Shown: positions 11,601-24,376 of the stretch, in pieces | Numbering within the stretch: position 1 is the stretch's first letter | Layout: the number at the start of each line of letters is the position of its first letter | From: Monosporascus cannonballus | Lineage: Eukaryota > Ascomycota > Sordariomycetes > Xylariales | NCBI GenBank assembly: GCA_004154925.1 | Contig: QJNS01000018.1 | Span: 372,001-436,000 of the forward strand | Length of the DNA stretch: 64,000 bases | Reading direction: 5' to 3' | The notes under the pieces: model-generated | What the model was told of the DNA's origin: nothing | The model's input: the letters and a program-made list of their open reading frames with translations, nothing else | Database searches by the model: none | Program-made: the position numbers and the translations under genes

Positions 11601-14600
11601 TTTTTTATATCTAGTTATTATAAATATTTTCTTTCAAAATCTGTTCCTATAAAATAAAAGTAATCGGCAGTTATTAGTAGAATAATTTAGTTATTTTTAG
11701 CGTTCGAATTGTAATCGGCGGTTATTATTAATATAATTTGATTATTGTTGTTATTAGAATTACAAAAATAAGATTATTATTGTTAATAATAATAATAATA
11801 ACGGATACCTTTATAAGATAATTAAACCGTATATTATTACGGTTGATTAGAGTCTTTTTATAATACTTTTTAATACGCGATATAATAAAAATATGGCTTT
11901 ATTTATTCAGAGAGATATTCTAGATATATGAGCGCAGAAAACTTAAAAAAAAGAATAATAGCAAATTTTTAAAATTTATCCAAAAAGTTCGAAATAAAAT
12001 AAGCATTGAATAAATAATTCGGATAATAAATAATCCCGTTATAGTATTTTACGTATATATTTTATTTAAATTTTAGTTTTAGATTTTCGCTCGTATTAAC
12101 CTTTTATTTTAATATATTAATTTTTTTGCTTTTACAATATTCATCGCATACAGTTATATTTAATAATTACAACTTACAACATAATTACATCATTCTTTTA
12201 ATTTAATATGACAAAATATTACAGTTCTTGATCCACATTTTTAATTAAATTACGACCGACGAAAAGCAATATAGATTGGACTTTACCGAAATAATTTCGA
12301 AATAAAAAATTAATTACGAGAATTAAATAATGCTTTATAGGCTAAAAATAAAAACGAAAACGAAAAAAAGACGAACTTAAATTTAGAAAATAGTCTAATA
12401 TTAAAGACGAAAACGAATTTAAAAATAATTACTTATTTAACGAATTAAATACCGAAAAATAAAAATAAGAAAAGGTTAAAAAAGAATTTAATTACAAAAA
12501 CGAAGAGAGTTTTAAGGAATTAGATAACGACAAATTACGAAATAAATATGTTAAAAAAGGTTGAATTTTTAACTTAATTAAAGCTTTATTTACGGTTTTA
12601 AAATAATATATAAAAATATTCGAATTATTTTTACGATTTGATATTCTAATATAGTATATTTATAAAACTAAAAACGCCGAAATATTGAAAAGGTAATTTA
12701 GGCGGTAATCATAATTTCAAAAACAGTTATTTTCGATAACGGTATAAACGAAATACTTTTTTAAAAAATTCCATTTTTCATTAAAGGTTTTAATATTAAT
12801 AAGGTTAATTTAATAGCGTAATCTTAAAAACAAATTAATTAATAATAATTTCTTAATGTTATTATAAAACTAGTATATATTCTGAATAATAACAATAATT
12901 ATAATATGACTTTATAAAACAAATTATATAAACACTAAATTATACGAAAAATACTTAACCGAATATAAAAAACAAATTATTATAGATTTTATTATAAGTT
13001 GGATTTCTTCAGACGTATTTTTATTATATTAATTATCGTATTAATCATGGTTAATTAATATTCGTTTCACTATATCACAATTTTGCTCTAAAACGATTAT
13101 TATATAATTAAAATATAAATTAATTTATACTTATTTTTTAATTTTATCGAATATCTATATTTTATTTATAAGATTCGATATATATGCCTTTTTTATAATT
13201 TTCTACGCTTTCGTAGATTTAAAAACAAATACAAAAAAAACGTAAATAAAGTTATACGATTAAAATTAAAAAACTTTCTTTTCGCATTTACGTTTTAGTA
13301 ATTACGAATATTTAAATTTTCTTTAACTTATTATAAATCTTTAAAAATATATATATTTATTTTATCCATTAATATTAAACATTTAAATATATTTTAATTA
13401 ATTATTACCTATGTAAAAATAAAAAAGGAAAATCGAATATTCAAAGGTTACACAAAGCGTTAAAAATACGAATTTTATATAAAAATCCAAATTATGATTA
13501 TAGATAAAAAACGAGTTTCGGTATAAAGTAGTTTAAAAAATATATAAGAAAAAATAAGTAACAATAGAAAAAAATAATAAAGCCGAATAATTTTTATTAT
13601 ATTTTATATTTTTTACAAAATGTTTATAGACGTTTTGTTAAACGGTTAAATGTTATAAATAATATAAATATAGAATATAAAACAGAGTTACAAATAACAA
13701 AATAAAAAGGAAAAAAAAATTAAAATTAAGCATATTAAGTTTAATACAGTTAATCGTAAAATAATAAGAGTACGTTAATTTTTGTTATCTCGTTAATAAT
13801 ATTATATTTATCTTCGTATTAATTTTCGTATTACTTTAAATTAAATAATTTTCGATATATTTTAATTTTACTACTAAGTGTTAATATTAATTTAGATATA
13901 TATAAAATATTTAAAAATTACTGGAAATTATTCGAAACGTAAGAAGTTTTTAAAGTTCTATAATGTATATATTTGTCCGAGTTAGTCGATTAAAGTGTAT
14001 AATCGAAAATCACTTACAGTAAAAAAAATAATCAGTTTTAAAATTACGAAAAGTATTTAAAATATTATTAATAATTTAACAAATATTAATACATCGTTTT
14101 TTATTAATAAATCTTCTCAGCATTTTGAAAAAGTTCAATTATAATTTTATTTTTAAAATATTTAAAATTATAAAACAAACGTTTTTATAAATGCGAAAAT
14201 TAGATATAAAATCGACATTTTGTTTATATTTCGTTATGGTATCTTGAAAATTATTATAAATCTTTTTAGATTCATATTAATAAATTTTTGTTTCGCGATT
14301 AAACGATGTATCATTTCAAAAGTATTTATATATTTTCTTATAAATAATATTAAAATAATATCACGAAACTATTTTATCGATACAGTATTAATTGAAATTT
14401 ATCGGAAATTATAATCGAAAATATTAAAACTTCTTAAAAGGTATATCTCTGTATATTATCTTATATTGTTGCCGGTACTATATTTATTAATATTCAATAG
14501 TGTTTTAAATTTATTAAATTCAAGTAGCGTTTAATTTTAAGAATAAACCGTTAATTATTATTTAACAATACGTAAGCTATATATGTTTTCGATATAAAGG

Positions 14601-15072
14601 ATTAATATTTTAATTAATACGTAAATTTACTTTTTAATTAAAATATTTTTATATTTTGATATAAAGCAGAGATAGTTTCTCTCAAGATAGGCGGACTTGT
14701 CGAAAATTACTTTTATGTTTAAATTATTATTATTTTAAAAAAACAAAAGTAAAATTATATTAAATCCATTTATTTATATAATTAGTCCTAAGTAATATAT
14801 TTTATATATTAAATGAATTGTTTTATTATATTCTATTAGTAAAAACGTAAATTTATATATTGTTTAATATTTTGTATAATTATATCAAAAGCGAAAAACG
14901 TATTTAAATTATAAAATATCGACAAAAAGAAATTAAAACCTTTTTCATACGAACCTTTTAAAAAGTAAGGTTTAAATATTATTTAATCTGTTTTTATTAT
15001 TAACTCAATTATTAATTTTTAATCGGTTATTTAAATTGTTATATTTTAAATTAATTACGAAATATTTTTATA
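8631..15072. other. AT-rich RIP-decayed block, no gene recognised
   Basis: More than 6 kb of very AT-rich sequence without long open frames. It belongs to the hAT-like unit or to unrecognised elements within it. The only compositional island is at about 10876-10985, a short GC-richer repeat. Some sequence pairs resemble each other (for example around 11660 and 11710, both with AATCGGCRGTTATTA), consistent with old internal duplication. Confidence 0.5.
10876..10985. repeat. Short degenerate tandem repeat, GC-richer than surroundings
   Basis: Three loosely repeated units carry the core GTATTGYRGAGCGCGTTGGAG. They stand out in otherwise AT-rich DNA because of retained GCG. Unit length is roughly 22-34 bp and irregular. 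Function is unknown. Confidence 0.45.
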
Positions 15073-15077
15073 TATAG

Positions 15078-15462
15078 TGTTACGACCCGACAAGCTCCGG
15101 TCTCAAGAGACGGTCAGGTAGGGAGCACACGGGCCACCTCCCGGGTCACGTGACCATGATCACTGCCAAGCCAGTGATCATTAGTGATCAAAGGTGATTA
15201 CAAGTGATCGTAATTACCACCAACGGCGTAATCACAAATAATTAAGCTAAAAAAAGAAAAATATATACGTTCATTATTTCCATAATTTAAATAGCTTTAA
15301 TTTGCAATATTTATTAATATTAATCGTTTATAATAAGGTATTTCTGGTATTAAGAGACATAATACGATTATTATATCCATTGCTTAGATTCTTACGATAC
15401 TCCTGCTAACGTAAACCCGTCGACTTAGGTTTAATAGTTGGTTAAACCGTTTAGCCGTTATA
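15078..15462 (+). repeat. Element A, 5' LTR
   Basis: 385 bp. It starts TGTTACGACC; its first 130 bp are GC-balanced and hold a perfect 12-bp palindrome GGTCACGTGACC (15144-15155). Next comes a 10-bp inverted repeat ATGATCACTG / CAGTGATCAT with a 6-base loop (15156-15181) and further TGATC-containing direct repeats. The 3' end has mutated from GTCACA to GTTATA. Confidence 0.9.
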
Positions 15463-15522
15463 CGTTGCAAGTTCTTGTTTAATAATACCGTCAGACTCTG
15501 AGCAATATTTAACACTGTCAAA

Positions 15523-18500
15523 ATGTCGACCAGCATTTAGGAAACCCTTATTCAGCAGTTTTAGGCTCGAATTCGGGAGCTAAAGAAAGAAGTTCGACAG
15601 CTTAGGGCTACGCCACTTACCCAACCCTTTTTCGTTCGCATAAAGCCAAAAAAACCAGAACCTTACGATAAAAAAGGTAACCCTTAAACCTTCCTAATTT
15701 AGGTACGAATTTACCTTTATTTCTTAAATTTTAATAATTTAACGGGTATAATCCTAATAATAAAAATATATTTAATAAAAAATACGATTAATTAATTTAA
15801 ATTTATTATAAGAAATTTCCTGAAAATAAAAAACATAAATAAAAAAAACTTTATTAATAAAGTTTTTTTAATTTATATTAATTTTAAAAACAAAATACGT
15901 AATAATTTTGATAATCCGGATAAAAAACGATTAACGGCTTAATAACTCCTATAATTCTGACAAATAAATTTGTATCTAAATATGCCGTAATCTTTAAAAA
16001 TTTCGCAGCTAAAGTAAAATAAGGAAACGATAAAACCGATATCTTTATTAATATATTTTATAAAGAATTAAAGGATAATATGAAAAATAGAATTATGCGG
16101 ATCGAATGATTAATTGCCCTAAATCGGTATATCGCAAAAGTAATTAAAATTAATAACCGATAATTTAAAAAACGATAAAAAAAATAATACGTTTTACGTT
16201 CGGGATATAAGTTTAACCAGAAGAAAAAACGAAACGTATTTTTTACTTTTTATAAAGCGGCGTTAGGACGTATGGAATTCGGCGTTATTTACAAATAAAA
16301 TTAAAGCCAGATTAAATACTTTAATTATGGCAAAATAGGACATAAGGCTTATAAATATAAAAAACCCAAAAAGTTACAATAAAATAATTAAATTCCTATA
16401 CCGAAAAAATAATTTAAAAATAATTAAGGAAATAATAATAAAATTATGAATATAATTTAAGATAAATACATATTAGGTTTACGACAAAAGGTCGAATTAA
16501 GATTATTATAATAAAAGATTCGACGAAAAATACGAAAAACAAAAAAGTTAATTCGACAAATATCGTAAACATAGTAAAAAACGCTATAAGGATAATTATA
16601 CGAATACCGGAATTAGATAGAAAAACTTTATTCCGGAATACCTGATCGATACGGTAAAATATACGCCATATACTGTCGACGACGAGAATATCCCAATTAC
16701 GAAAAATAAAAATAATATATTTACGTACGAATTACCCGAATATATTATAAGGGATGCGATTTTTCAAACCGTACCGGGCATAACAAAAATAATAAGTAAT
16801 AATATTAATAACTTCGAACCATAACCCCAAAAAAGGTTTATTAACTAGCCAAAGCAAAAAGTTAATTTAAAGAAAAATAATGCCCGTAAAAAAAACCTTT
16901 TTATTATTATAAATAATATAATTATTAAACGGAAAAAAAGTTAATTTAACGTGCGGTAAAAAAATATTATTAAAAGATTATTACGGATCTTTATTTTTAA
17001 TTGGCATTTACTGCGAATCCCTAAAAACAGGTTATTAAGGAAAAAATATGTTAATTTATAAGAAATCTTTAAAATAATAATTAAAATAACGCATAATAGG
17101 ATATAATCGTAAACAAAAGAAAATAGTTTATTCGATAATAAAAGATTTGTAAAAAATTAAAAATAATTAATACGGTTTAAAAAAACAATATGCCGATAAT
17201 AATAACAATTATAATAATTAAATACGTTAAACGAAAAAATATAAGCAAAGCCCGATAAATTCGAATAGGAATTAAAAAAAAGGTTACTTATAAAAGAATT
17301 GCAAAATAACAAAACTTAAAGAAATTAAAGGAAATTTCCAAAAAAGGCTTTAAACGCGACAATAAAAAATATTAATAACTTTATTACTTTGGATATACGA
17401 ATCGGAACGTATTAGTATACCGCAATAGTAAATTACGGAATTTTAAGTAGAAATTATATTATACCAAATATAATTAATAAGTTTAAATTGCTATAAAAAT
17501 ACAAATTAGAACTTTACATAGCGATAAATATCAAAAGTTAAAAATTCGCTTACGATAACAAAAAAATTATACGGGAAATTAATTATTTCGAGATTCTTAT
17601 TTAAGGATAATACCAAACGGTTAATTTCGATATCGTTCTATTCGAGAATTACGATATAATCTTAGGATTACTATAAATACGTTAATACGGAGTTTTAATT
17701 AACGGAAAAACTGGCTAGGTAAAATTCGTTTAACTTCTTATTAATAAACGAAAAAAAATTAAAATCTTATTATTTAATTGATAATAGCGACGAATGTAAG
17801 CATAAGAATACGATAAATACCTTATTATCTAAAAAAATAAAACATAAAAAAAACGGGTATCAAAGAAAAATACGACATATCGTTATTATTATCAAAGCAA
17901 AATTAAAGCAATTAAATAACGATCTAAAAAAATAACAGCCTTAAAAGTTAAAGAATTTAACTAATATATTACCATAATATTACAGATACGAATAGCTCTT
18001 TAAAAAGGAATTCGATATAAAATTATTAAAACATAATAAATAGGATTATGAAATAATCCTTAAAAAAATCTTTAATAAAATTTTACCCCATTTACAATTT
18101 TAACGGAGACGAATTACATACTTTCAAAAAATACCTGGAAAATCGGTTATAAAAAGGATAAATTGAATTTTTAAAGTTACCGGCAAAATACCCTATATTT
18201 TTCATACCTAAAAAAAAGCGAAATTGCAACTTGTAATTAACTATCGACAATTAAATGATATAACAATTAAAAATCGAATATTATTATTTTTGATGACGGA
18301 AATAAAAAGCCGGCTTTATAAAATTAAATAATTTACAGCATTCGATCTTAAAAATAAATATAATCTTATTAAAATTAAAAAAGAATTTGAATAAAAAATA
18401 ACATTTAAAACGAAATACGAATTATTTAAATATTTAGTTATATTAATAGAACTTACGAATATATTAATAACCTTTTAATGAATAGTAAATTACTTATTAC

Positions 18501-20795
18501 GAAAATGCCTCGATATTTTCGTTATTTGTTATCTTAACGATATTCTTATTTTCTTAAAGACGGAAAAAATATATGCAGAATACGTTTATAAAATTTTTAA
18601 GTTTTATAAAACGTAAAGTTATTTATTAATACGGAAGAAAATTAATTCCATACATAAGAAATAAAATATTTAGGATATATTATTACCTTAAGATATATTA
18701 GGATAAACTTTAAGAAAATCGTTACAATTATAAAATAGCAGATATTAACGATAATTAAAGAGGTATAAGTATTCCTTGGATTCGCCAATTATTATACAAA
18801 GTTTATTCGAAACTTTAATAAGATAATTATATTTTTAACGAATCTTATAAAGAAAAAAAAGTTTAAATAAATGCCAGATATAGAAAAAATATTTTAAAAT
18901 ATAAGGATGCGGTTATTAATAAATTAATGTTAATTATGTACGATCCAAACCGTCTCGTAAAACTAAAAACCGATATTTCGAATTACGTATTAAATGTAAT
19001 AATCGGATAACAAAATAATTAAGGCAAATTATACTTTATTATATTTTTTTCGTATAAATTAAAAAAAGCTTAGCTTAATTACGGTATTCGAAATAAAAGG
19101 TTTATGGTTATTATTATGGCATTTTGGGAATTTAGGTATTTCTTAAAAGAAATTTTATATTAAGTTAAGGTTTATACGGATTATTAAAGTTTACCCGATT
19201 TATTACGACCAGGGAATTTATAAAACAATAATTAAGATGTGCAAAAAAATTGGCGAACTTCGATTTCGTTATTACCCATAAAAAAAACCAAAAAACGGCA
19301 GAACAAATATCCCAAGCAAATAATTAAGCCATAAAAAATTGGTCAAAATTAACCATATAATTTTTGATATTATTATAAAAAGATATTTAGGCTTACGACA
19401 AATTACGATAATTCGGGCAGTACCTTACAATATATATCAAAGAATTTAATAATATAATGACGGTTTCCCAAAAAACTAAAGAACGGATAAAATACAAATT
19501 TCCAAAAAATATTAAAAAGATTTAATACGAAAAATACATAAATATCAGTTATATAAATATTCAAAAATCCACAAAATCCTAAGAAAATCTTAACGTATAT
19601 ATTTTTTTCCTAAAATAAAATTAATAATACAAAAAATTATACGGTAATGCGATATTTGCGCTAAAGCAAAAACTCGATAACATAAGCCATACGGAAAGTT
19701 ATAGCTATTATTAGTCATAAAGCAACCATAATATTTAGTTATATTCGACTTTATTATTAAGTTTATTATATTAAAAAATCCAATTACGGGAATATATTAC
19801 GATAACATTTTCGTAATTATTAATTGATTTACGAAATTTTCTTATTTTTTACCATATTATAAGAACATAAACGCCAAACAATTAATATTTTTATTTTTAA
19901 AAATATTTTTAACGTATACGGATTATTAATCAAAATTATATCAAATAAGGGATTAACCTTTATATTTAAGTTTTGGCAAAGCTTTATAATATAAATCGGC
20001 TTAAATCATAAATTATTTAACGTATTTAAAATTAAAACGGATAAATAAATAAAATAAATAAATTAAAATTTGTAAACATACTTACGATATTATATTAATT
20101 ACGAACAAAATAATTAAGTTAAAAAATTACCGATTATTTAGCTAATTTATAATATTAGTTATTACGAAAACATTAAAATAATATTTATAAATACAAATTT
20201 TGGTTTTATTTTAAAATTTTATAAAAAAATACGTAATAATAATTTAATTAATATCAAAATAATTTTTATATTAAAATAATTACGATATTTTTATTAAGAA
20301 ATAAAAACAGAATTAAAATTTGTACGAAATTAAATAAGTAAATATTATAATTAAAAAAAGTTAAAAAAATTAACTTTTAAAAAAGGAAAAATAGTTTTTT
20401 TCGTTATAAAAAATATTTAAATAAAATAACTTAACAAAAAATCCGATTTCAAATATATCGGTCTATACAAAATTGCTAAAAAAAATCTTAAAAAATAATT
20501 ATTAATTGGAATTTTTACCGAAAATTAAATTTTATTTAATTTTTTCCATTTTTTTATTTAAGTTAACAATAAATTCGATTAAGGTGCATACGGTATAAAA
20601 CAATATGAAAATAAAAGATAAATAAATATACGAAATAAAAAAACATTCGATATGCGAAAATAAAACGGATTTACTTAGTACTTGATTAAATGGAAAAAGC
20701 ACCCAGATTTCGAAAATACCTGGGAACCCGCCAAGAATTTTATTAGCGCCTAACGCCTGTTGAAAAATTTTCATCAGTAACGACGAACGCGTCCC
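15523..20795 (+). pseudogene. Element A gag-pol polyprotein, RIP-inactivated
   Basis: Gag starts at ATG 15523 and shows KPKKPEPYDKKGN. The nucleocapsid knuckle at 16317-16358 reads YFNYGKIGHKAYKY, with cysteines changed to tyrosine but CCHC spacing kept. The protease C-terminus is read as NYDIILG near 17650-17680. The reverse transcriptase shows LVIDYRQLN near 18230 and YLND (from YLDD) at 18530-18541. RNase H lies around 18930-19300. The integrase zinc-binding CDICAKAKT starts at 19648, with the core VIINRFTKFSYFLPYY around 19810. A chromodomain is readable near 20690-20770 as YLIKWKKHPDFENTWEP, which places the element among chromoviruses. Stops occur throughout, largely TAA/TAG where CAA/CAG is expected. 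Confidence 0.85.
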
Positions 20796-21372
20796 AATTA
20801 ACAATCGACCAGTTAATAACCGGGATATTAGGCCAGTCGATTACGGCCTGCATTAACGTAATAGCCGTAACGGCGGCCTTTAACTATTTTTATTTTTAAC
20901 GTTTTTACTTTTCTAATTCGTTTAACGATTAAAACCTATATTATACCATAATAATATCTTTCGAACAAATTAACGTTTTTTATTTATACAAATAAATAAA
21001 ACGAAAAAAAACTTTATTTATATTTTTTTAATATTTACGTTAAACTTTGAAATAAAGCCGTTAAAACTTTCATAATTATTTTTCGGCAAACGTTTTTTTA
21101 CGTTTTAAACGTTAATATTTATAATAAATATTTTGCTAAGAAAAAATAAATACGTTAATATTATTATAGGATTAACCTTAATTAATATATTCCTTATACT
21201 TTAAAACATTTTCCATTATTTTATACCTTATATTTTTCGAAAAATAATAAGAGTAAGGTATAATTTTGTAACCAAATTCGTTAAAGGCTTCTACGAGGTT
21301 AATACGACGAACGGTAGAAAAACAGAGAATGCGATAAATTTTAGAAATACGAAACGATATAATTAAAAGCAA
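20690..21372 (-). pseudogene. Element A antisense ORF with Zn(II)2Cys6-like cluster, decayed
   Basis: Reading opposite to pol, a frame opens by 21372 and runs FNEFGYKIIP, then a six-position cluster at 21253-21166. Its Cys positions are now Tyr, with spacing x2, x6, x8, x2, x6. The frame continues past the cluster and is again readable as VINW...NWDAFVVTDENFSTG opposite the end of pol. The spacing equals that of fungal binuclear zinc clusters. Elements B-F carry the same feature at the same place. Function is unknown; a DNA-binding protein encoded by the transposon is an inference. Confidence 0.6.
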
Positions 21373-21449
21373 AAAAAAGATATTTACTAAATAAAGAAAA
21401 AAGGAAAAAAAGAAATCTTAAGGGCAAGATTTAAGGAGGGGGGAGGTCG

Positions 21450-21835
21450 TATTACGACCCGATAAGCTCCGGTCTCAAAAGACGGTTAGATAGGGAGTAT
21501 ACGGGCCACCTCCCGGGTTACGTAATTATGATCATTGCCAAGCCAGTGATCATTAATAATCAAAGGTAATCCCAAATGATCGTAATTATTATTAACGGCA
21601 TAATTACAAATAATTAAGCCAAAAAGAAAAAGGATATATACGTTTATTATTTCCATAATTTAAATAATTTCAGCTTACAACATTTATTAATATTAATCGT
21701 TTATAATAAAATATTTCCGGTATTAAGAGACGTAACACGATTACTATATCCATTACTCAGATTCCCACGATACTTCTGCTAACATAAACCCGTCGACTTA
21801 GGTTTAATAATTGGTTAAACCGCCTAGCCGTCACA
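21450..21835 (+). repeat. Element A, 3' LTR
   Basis: 386 bp. The inner end starts TATTACGACC (TG changed to TA) while the outer end keeps GTCACA, followed by the TATAG target duplication. It differs from the 5' LTR mainly by C/T and G/A transitions. Confidence 0.9.
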
Positions 21836-21840
21836 TATAG

Positions 21841-23700
21841 GTATCTCTTTTTTTACCAAGGTAATAAATTTACAATAAGAATATTGTATAACAAGAATTT
21901 GTTTTATTAAGAGTTTTAATTAATTTAAATCTGAAAAATTAAGCAACAATTTAAAAGATATTAAACTTAAATTAATAACAATACGAAAACAATTGACGAA
22001 GACTTAAAAACATTAATATAATTCCTTTAAATATATATATAAATAAAAAAATTAACGTATTATTAACATATTTATATAATATTTTTATATACATTCTCTT
22101 ATTATAATATAAGTTATTTTATATCATATTTATTTTAAGTTCGTTTTTTTAAAACATTAAATATTATTTATTATATACTTTCTATTTTGCGTCAATATAA
22201 AAGTTTCGTATTGAAAATAATAACTTTTTAAAAAATAATAAATTTATTAATAAACTACTTAATATATCCTATTATTATTGTTTCGTTTTATTTATATTAT
22301 ATATAATATATTATAAGCCTTCGCGTAATTATACTTTAGCGTGAATATATTTTTCAAGTAATTTTAATTAATTAAGTTCTATTTTAATAAGTTTTTTAAA
22401 TCAAATAAATAGTTTTTATTAAAATATACATAACAATTAATAGGTTAATATTTATATTAACTAATGTATTAACTTGCGTATTAATTAATATGTTAATTTT
22501 AATTTAAAAATGCCCCTAATGTTAAAAATTATAATCGTTAAAGATAAATATTTATTTAAAAGTAAAATTAGGGCGATATTTAAAAGGCTTTTTATAAATA
22601 TAACTAATATAAATACAAAGTTTAAATAATAAAAATCTAGAAATAACAATTTTAAGTCTTATTAATTAAACTTCTTAAAATAATATATTTTTATTAATAA
22701 ATTATTTTTCGAAAGATTTATAAATATTACAAAACTCGAATTTATTAATAATAATAATTTCATTTTAATGTTTAGTATAAAGACGTTTATAAGGTTTATT
22801 TAATAAAACGTATTTTCGATCTTAGCGGTTAATTATTAAAATTTTAAAAGAACTAATTTAAATTATTTTTAATCCGTTTTTCATTAGTATATTTGTATTC
22901 ATAATATATATCTTAATTTGCGTATTAATGATTAATAATTATAAATTTCTATTATATTTATAGCAAACGGATTATTGTAATAATAAAAAAACGAGCCTTA
23001 CACTTCATATAATTGAAATAATGAAGCCGGTTAGTTTATTACTTTTTCTCGAATACGACATGTTTATTCACGGGCTTTATTTATAAAAATCGGAAAAATT
23101 CGTATGGAACGAAAACAAAAATAAAGTTTTAATAAATCTGAACTCGGAAAAAACCGTTATAAAATAAAATAAATATAAAATAAAACCTATTTTATTAAAC
23201 GAATAAAAGAATTACATGGTTTCGAAATTATATATAAAAACTATTTAAAACAATTATTAAATTAACATTTAAATAAAGCTTCTTATTTACTTTTTATAAG
23301 CGTTAACGATTATAATTTTAAGCTATTTAAATTTTAAAAATAATATTAAAAAACATATTAATACGTTAATTAATATAATATTTATTTTTATTATTAATAA
23401 ATCTGTCGAAATATAATACTTAAACATTTTAAATATATTATTAATATATAAAATAACAAGGAAGTATACTATGGTTAATTTTATAAAGATAATAATTCAA
23501 TTTAAGTACAATAATAAAATGTTTTAATTTAAAGATTAATATTTAAAAAATATTTCATAATATATAACTTTAAAATAATTAAGTTTCCTTTTTTCATTTT
23601 ATTTAATATATTATATTTATATGATAAATATTTAATTTTAAAATAAATGTTTATAAATAATTAATTATTTTATAATTTGGGTATTTACGAATAATTAATC
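21841..23700. other. AT-rich RIP-decayed block, no gene recognised
   Basis: This is the remaining right part of the hAT-like unit. It contains no open frame of note. A slightly less biased patch at about 22980-23120 may be coding relic, but I could not assign it. Confidence 0.45.
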
Positions 23701-23819
23701 CGCGGATAATTTTCATTTTACCTATATACCCCTGTTAACCACCTACGTAAATTTTTACCCACCCACGGATACCCGTGGTAGGAAATTTTAGCGTGGGTGG
23801 GTGGGCAGTGCAAACCCTA

Positions 23820-23827
23820 TCTCCCAC
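23820..23827. repeat. 8-bp target duplication TCTCCCAC, right copy
   Basis: It matches 6521-6528 exactly and abuts the TGCAAACCCTA inverted end. Confidence 0.8.
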
Positions 23828-23923
23828 CAGAGATCTTGAAACATTTTCGCAACTACTCAGAGCTCATTGCACCCTACGACTTCGAGTGGCAACCAGAGAA
23901 AGGGTTAGTGCCCTTTGACTGCC
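23828..23923 (+). pseudogene. F-box-like gene, second fragment
   Basis: Joined to ...YHLP at 6528, the reading continues PEILKHFRNYSELIAPYDF and ...GLVPFDC with no stop, ending at the insertion site of element B. The next fragment resumes at 30657 in the same frame. Base composition is normal, so this piece escaped RIP despite lying between two decayed elements. Confidence 0.65.
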
Positions 23924-24316
23924 TGTTACGACCTGACAAATTACGGCCTCCAGGAACGGTCGTAACAGAAAAGGCCAAGAAAATTATGTAGATCAGGTTA
24001 CGTAACGGATTACCAACTCACTGATGGTAAGCCAGTAAGCCGGATTACCAACTTAGTGATGGTAAGTTAATAAGCCGGATTATTAACTTATTGGTAATAA
24101 TCCAGCTAACTGAATAAAAATATATATATTTATTATTTTCATAATTTAAAATAATTTTAATTTGTAATATTTATTAATATTAGTTATTTATAATAATTAG
24201 GTATTAAAAGATATAATACGTTACTATATTTATTACTTAAATTTTACGATATTTTTATTAATATAAACCCGTCGACTTAAAATTTAATAATTGGTTAAAT
24301 TATATAGTACGCTATA
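23924..24316 (+). repeat. Element B, 5' LTR
   Basis: 393 bp, beginning TGTTACGACC. The outer 150 bp are nearly unmutated. It contains three 35-bp tandem units at 24006-24110. The end GCTATA corresponds to GCCACA in the 3' LTR. Confidence 0.9.
24006..24110. repeat. Three 35-bp tandem repeats in the LTR of element B
   Basis: Units at 24006-24040, 24041-24075 and 24076-24110 each begin CGGATTA. The first two contain TGATGGTAAG; the third is more diverged. The same array is present, more mutated, in the 3' LTR (about 30340-30445), and partly in the LTR of element G (about 61160-61235). The position upstream in the LTR suggests a regulatory (U3) role, which is inference. Confidence 0.8.
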
Positions 24317-24376
24317 TATTGTAAGCTTTTATTTAGTAATACCGTTAAATTCTAAACAATATTTATTATTGTTAAA

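Larger units (their letters stand above)
15078..21835 (+). mobile_element. Ty3/Gypsy chromovirus A, full length, RIP-decayed (6758 bp)
   Basis: Two LTRs (15078-15462, 21450-21835) bracket a complete gag-pol order: gag with zinc knuckle, protease, reverse transcriptase, RNase H, integrase and chromodomain. A perfect 5-bp target duplication TATAG lies at 15073-15077 and 21836-21840. A purine tract (AAGGAGGGGGGAGG) precedes the 3' LTR. Outer LTR ends read TG and CA, whereas the inner ends of both LTRs read TA. The element sits inside the hAT-like unit. An antisense cysteine-cluster frame lies between pol and the 3' LTR. All frames are broken, so the element is inactive. Confidence 0.92.
6529..23819. 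mobile_element. hAT-like DNA transposon unit with nested insertions (17.3 kb)
   Basis: The left end TAGGGTTTGCA (6529-6539) and right end TGCAAACCCTA (23809-23819) are perfect 11-bp inverted repeats, flanked by an exact 8-bp duplication TCTCCCAC. Subterminal zones (6540-6740 and about 23720-23808) are base-balanced and rich in GGGTA/TACCC and CGTGGGTGGGTA motifs on both sides, as expected of hAT transposase-binding repeats. The interior is RIP-decayed. Subtracting Gypsy element A and the Tc1/mariner element, each with its target duplication, still leaves about 9.2 kb, large for a fungal hAT. Further unrecognised insertions or an unusually long element are possible. I found no readable hAT transposase. 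The unit interrupts the F-box-like gene, whose reading continues directly across the excised site. Confidence 0.7.

Noticed and set aside
15078..21835. Interpreting AT-rich blocks as mitochondrial or centromeric satellite DNA
   Set aside because: Readable Gypsy domains in the correct order, LTRs and target duplications explain the blocks as RIP-mutated transposons.
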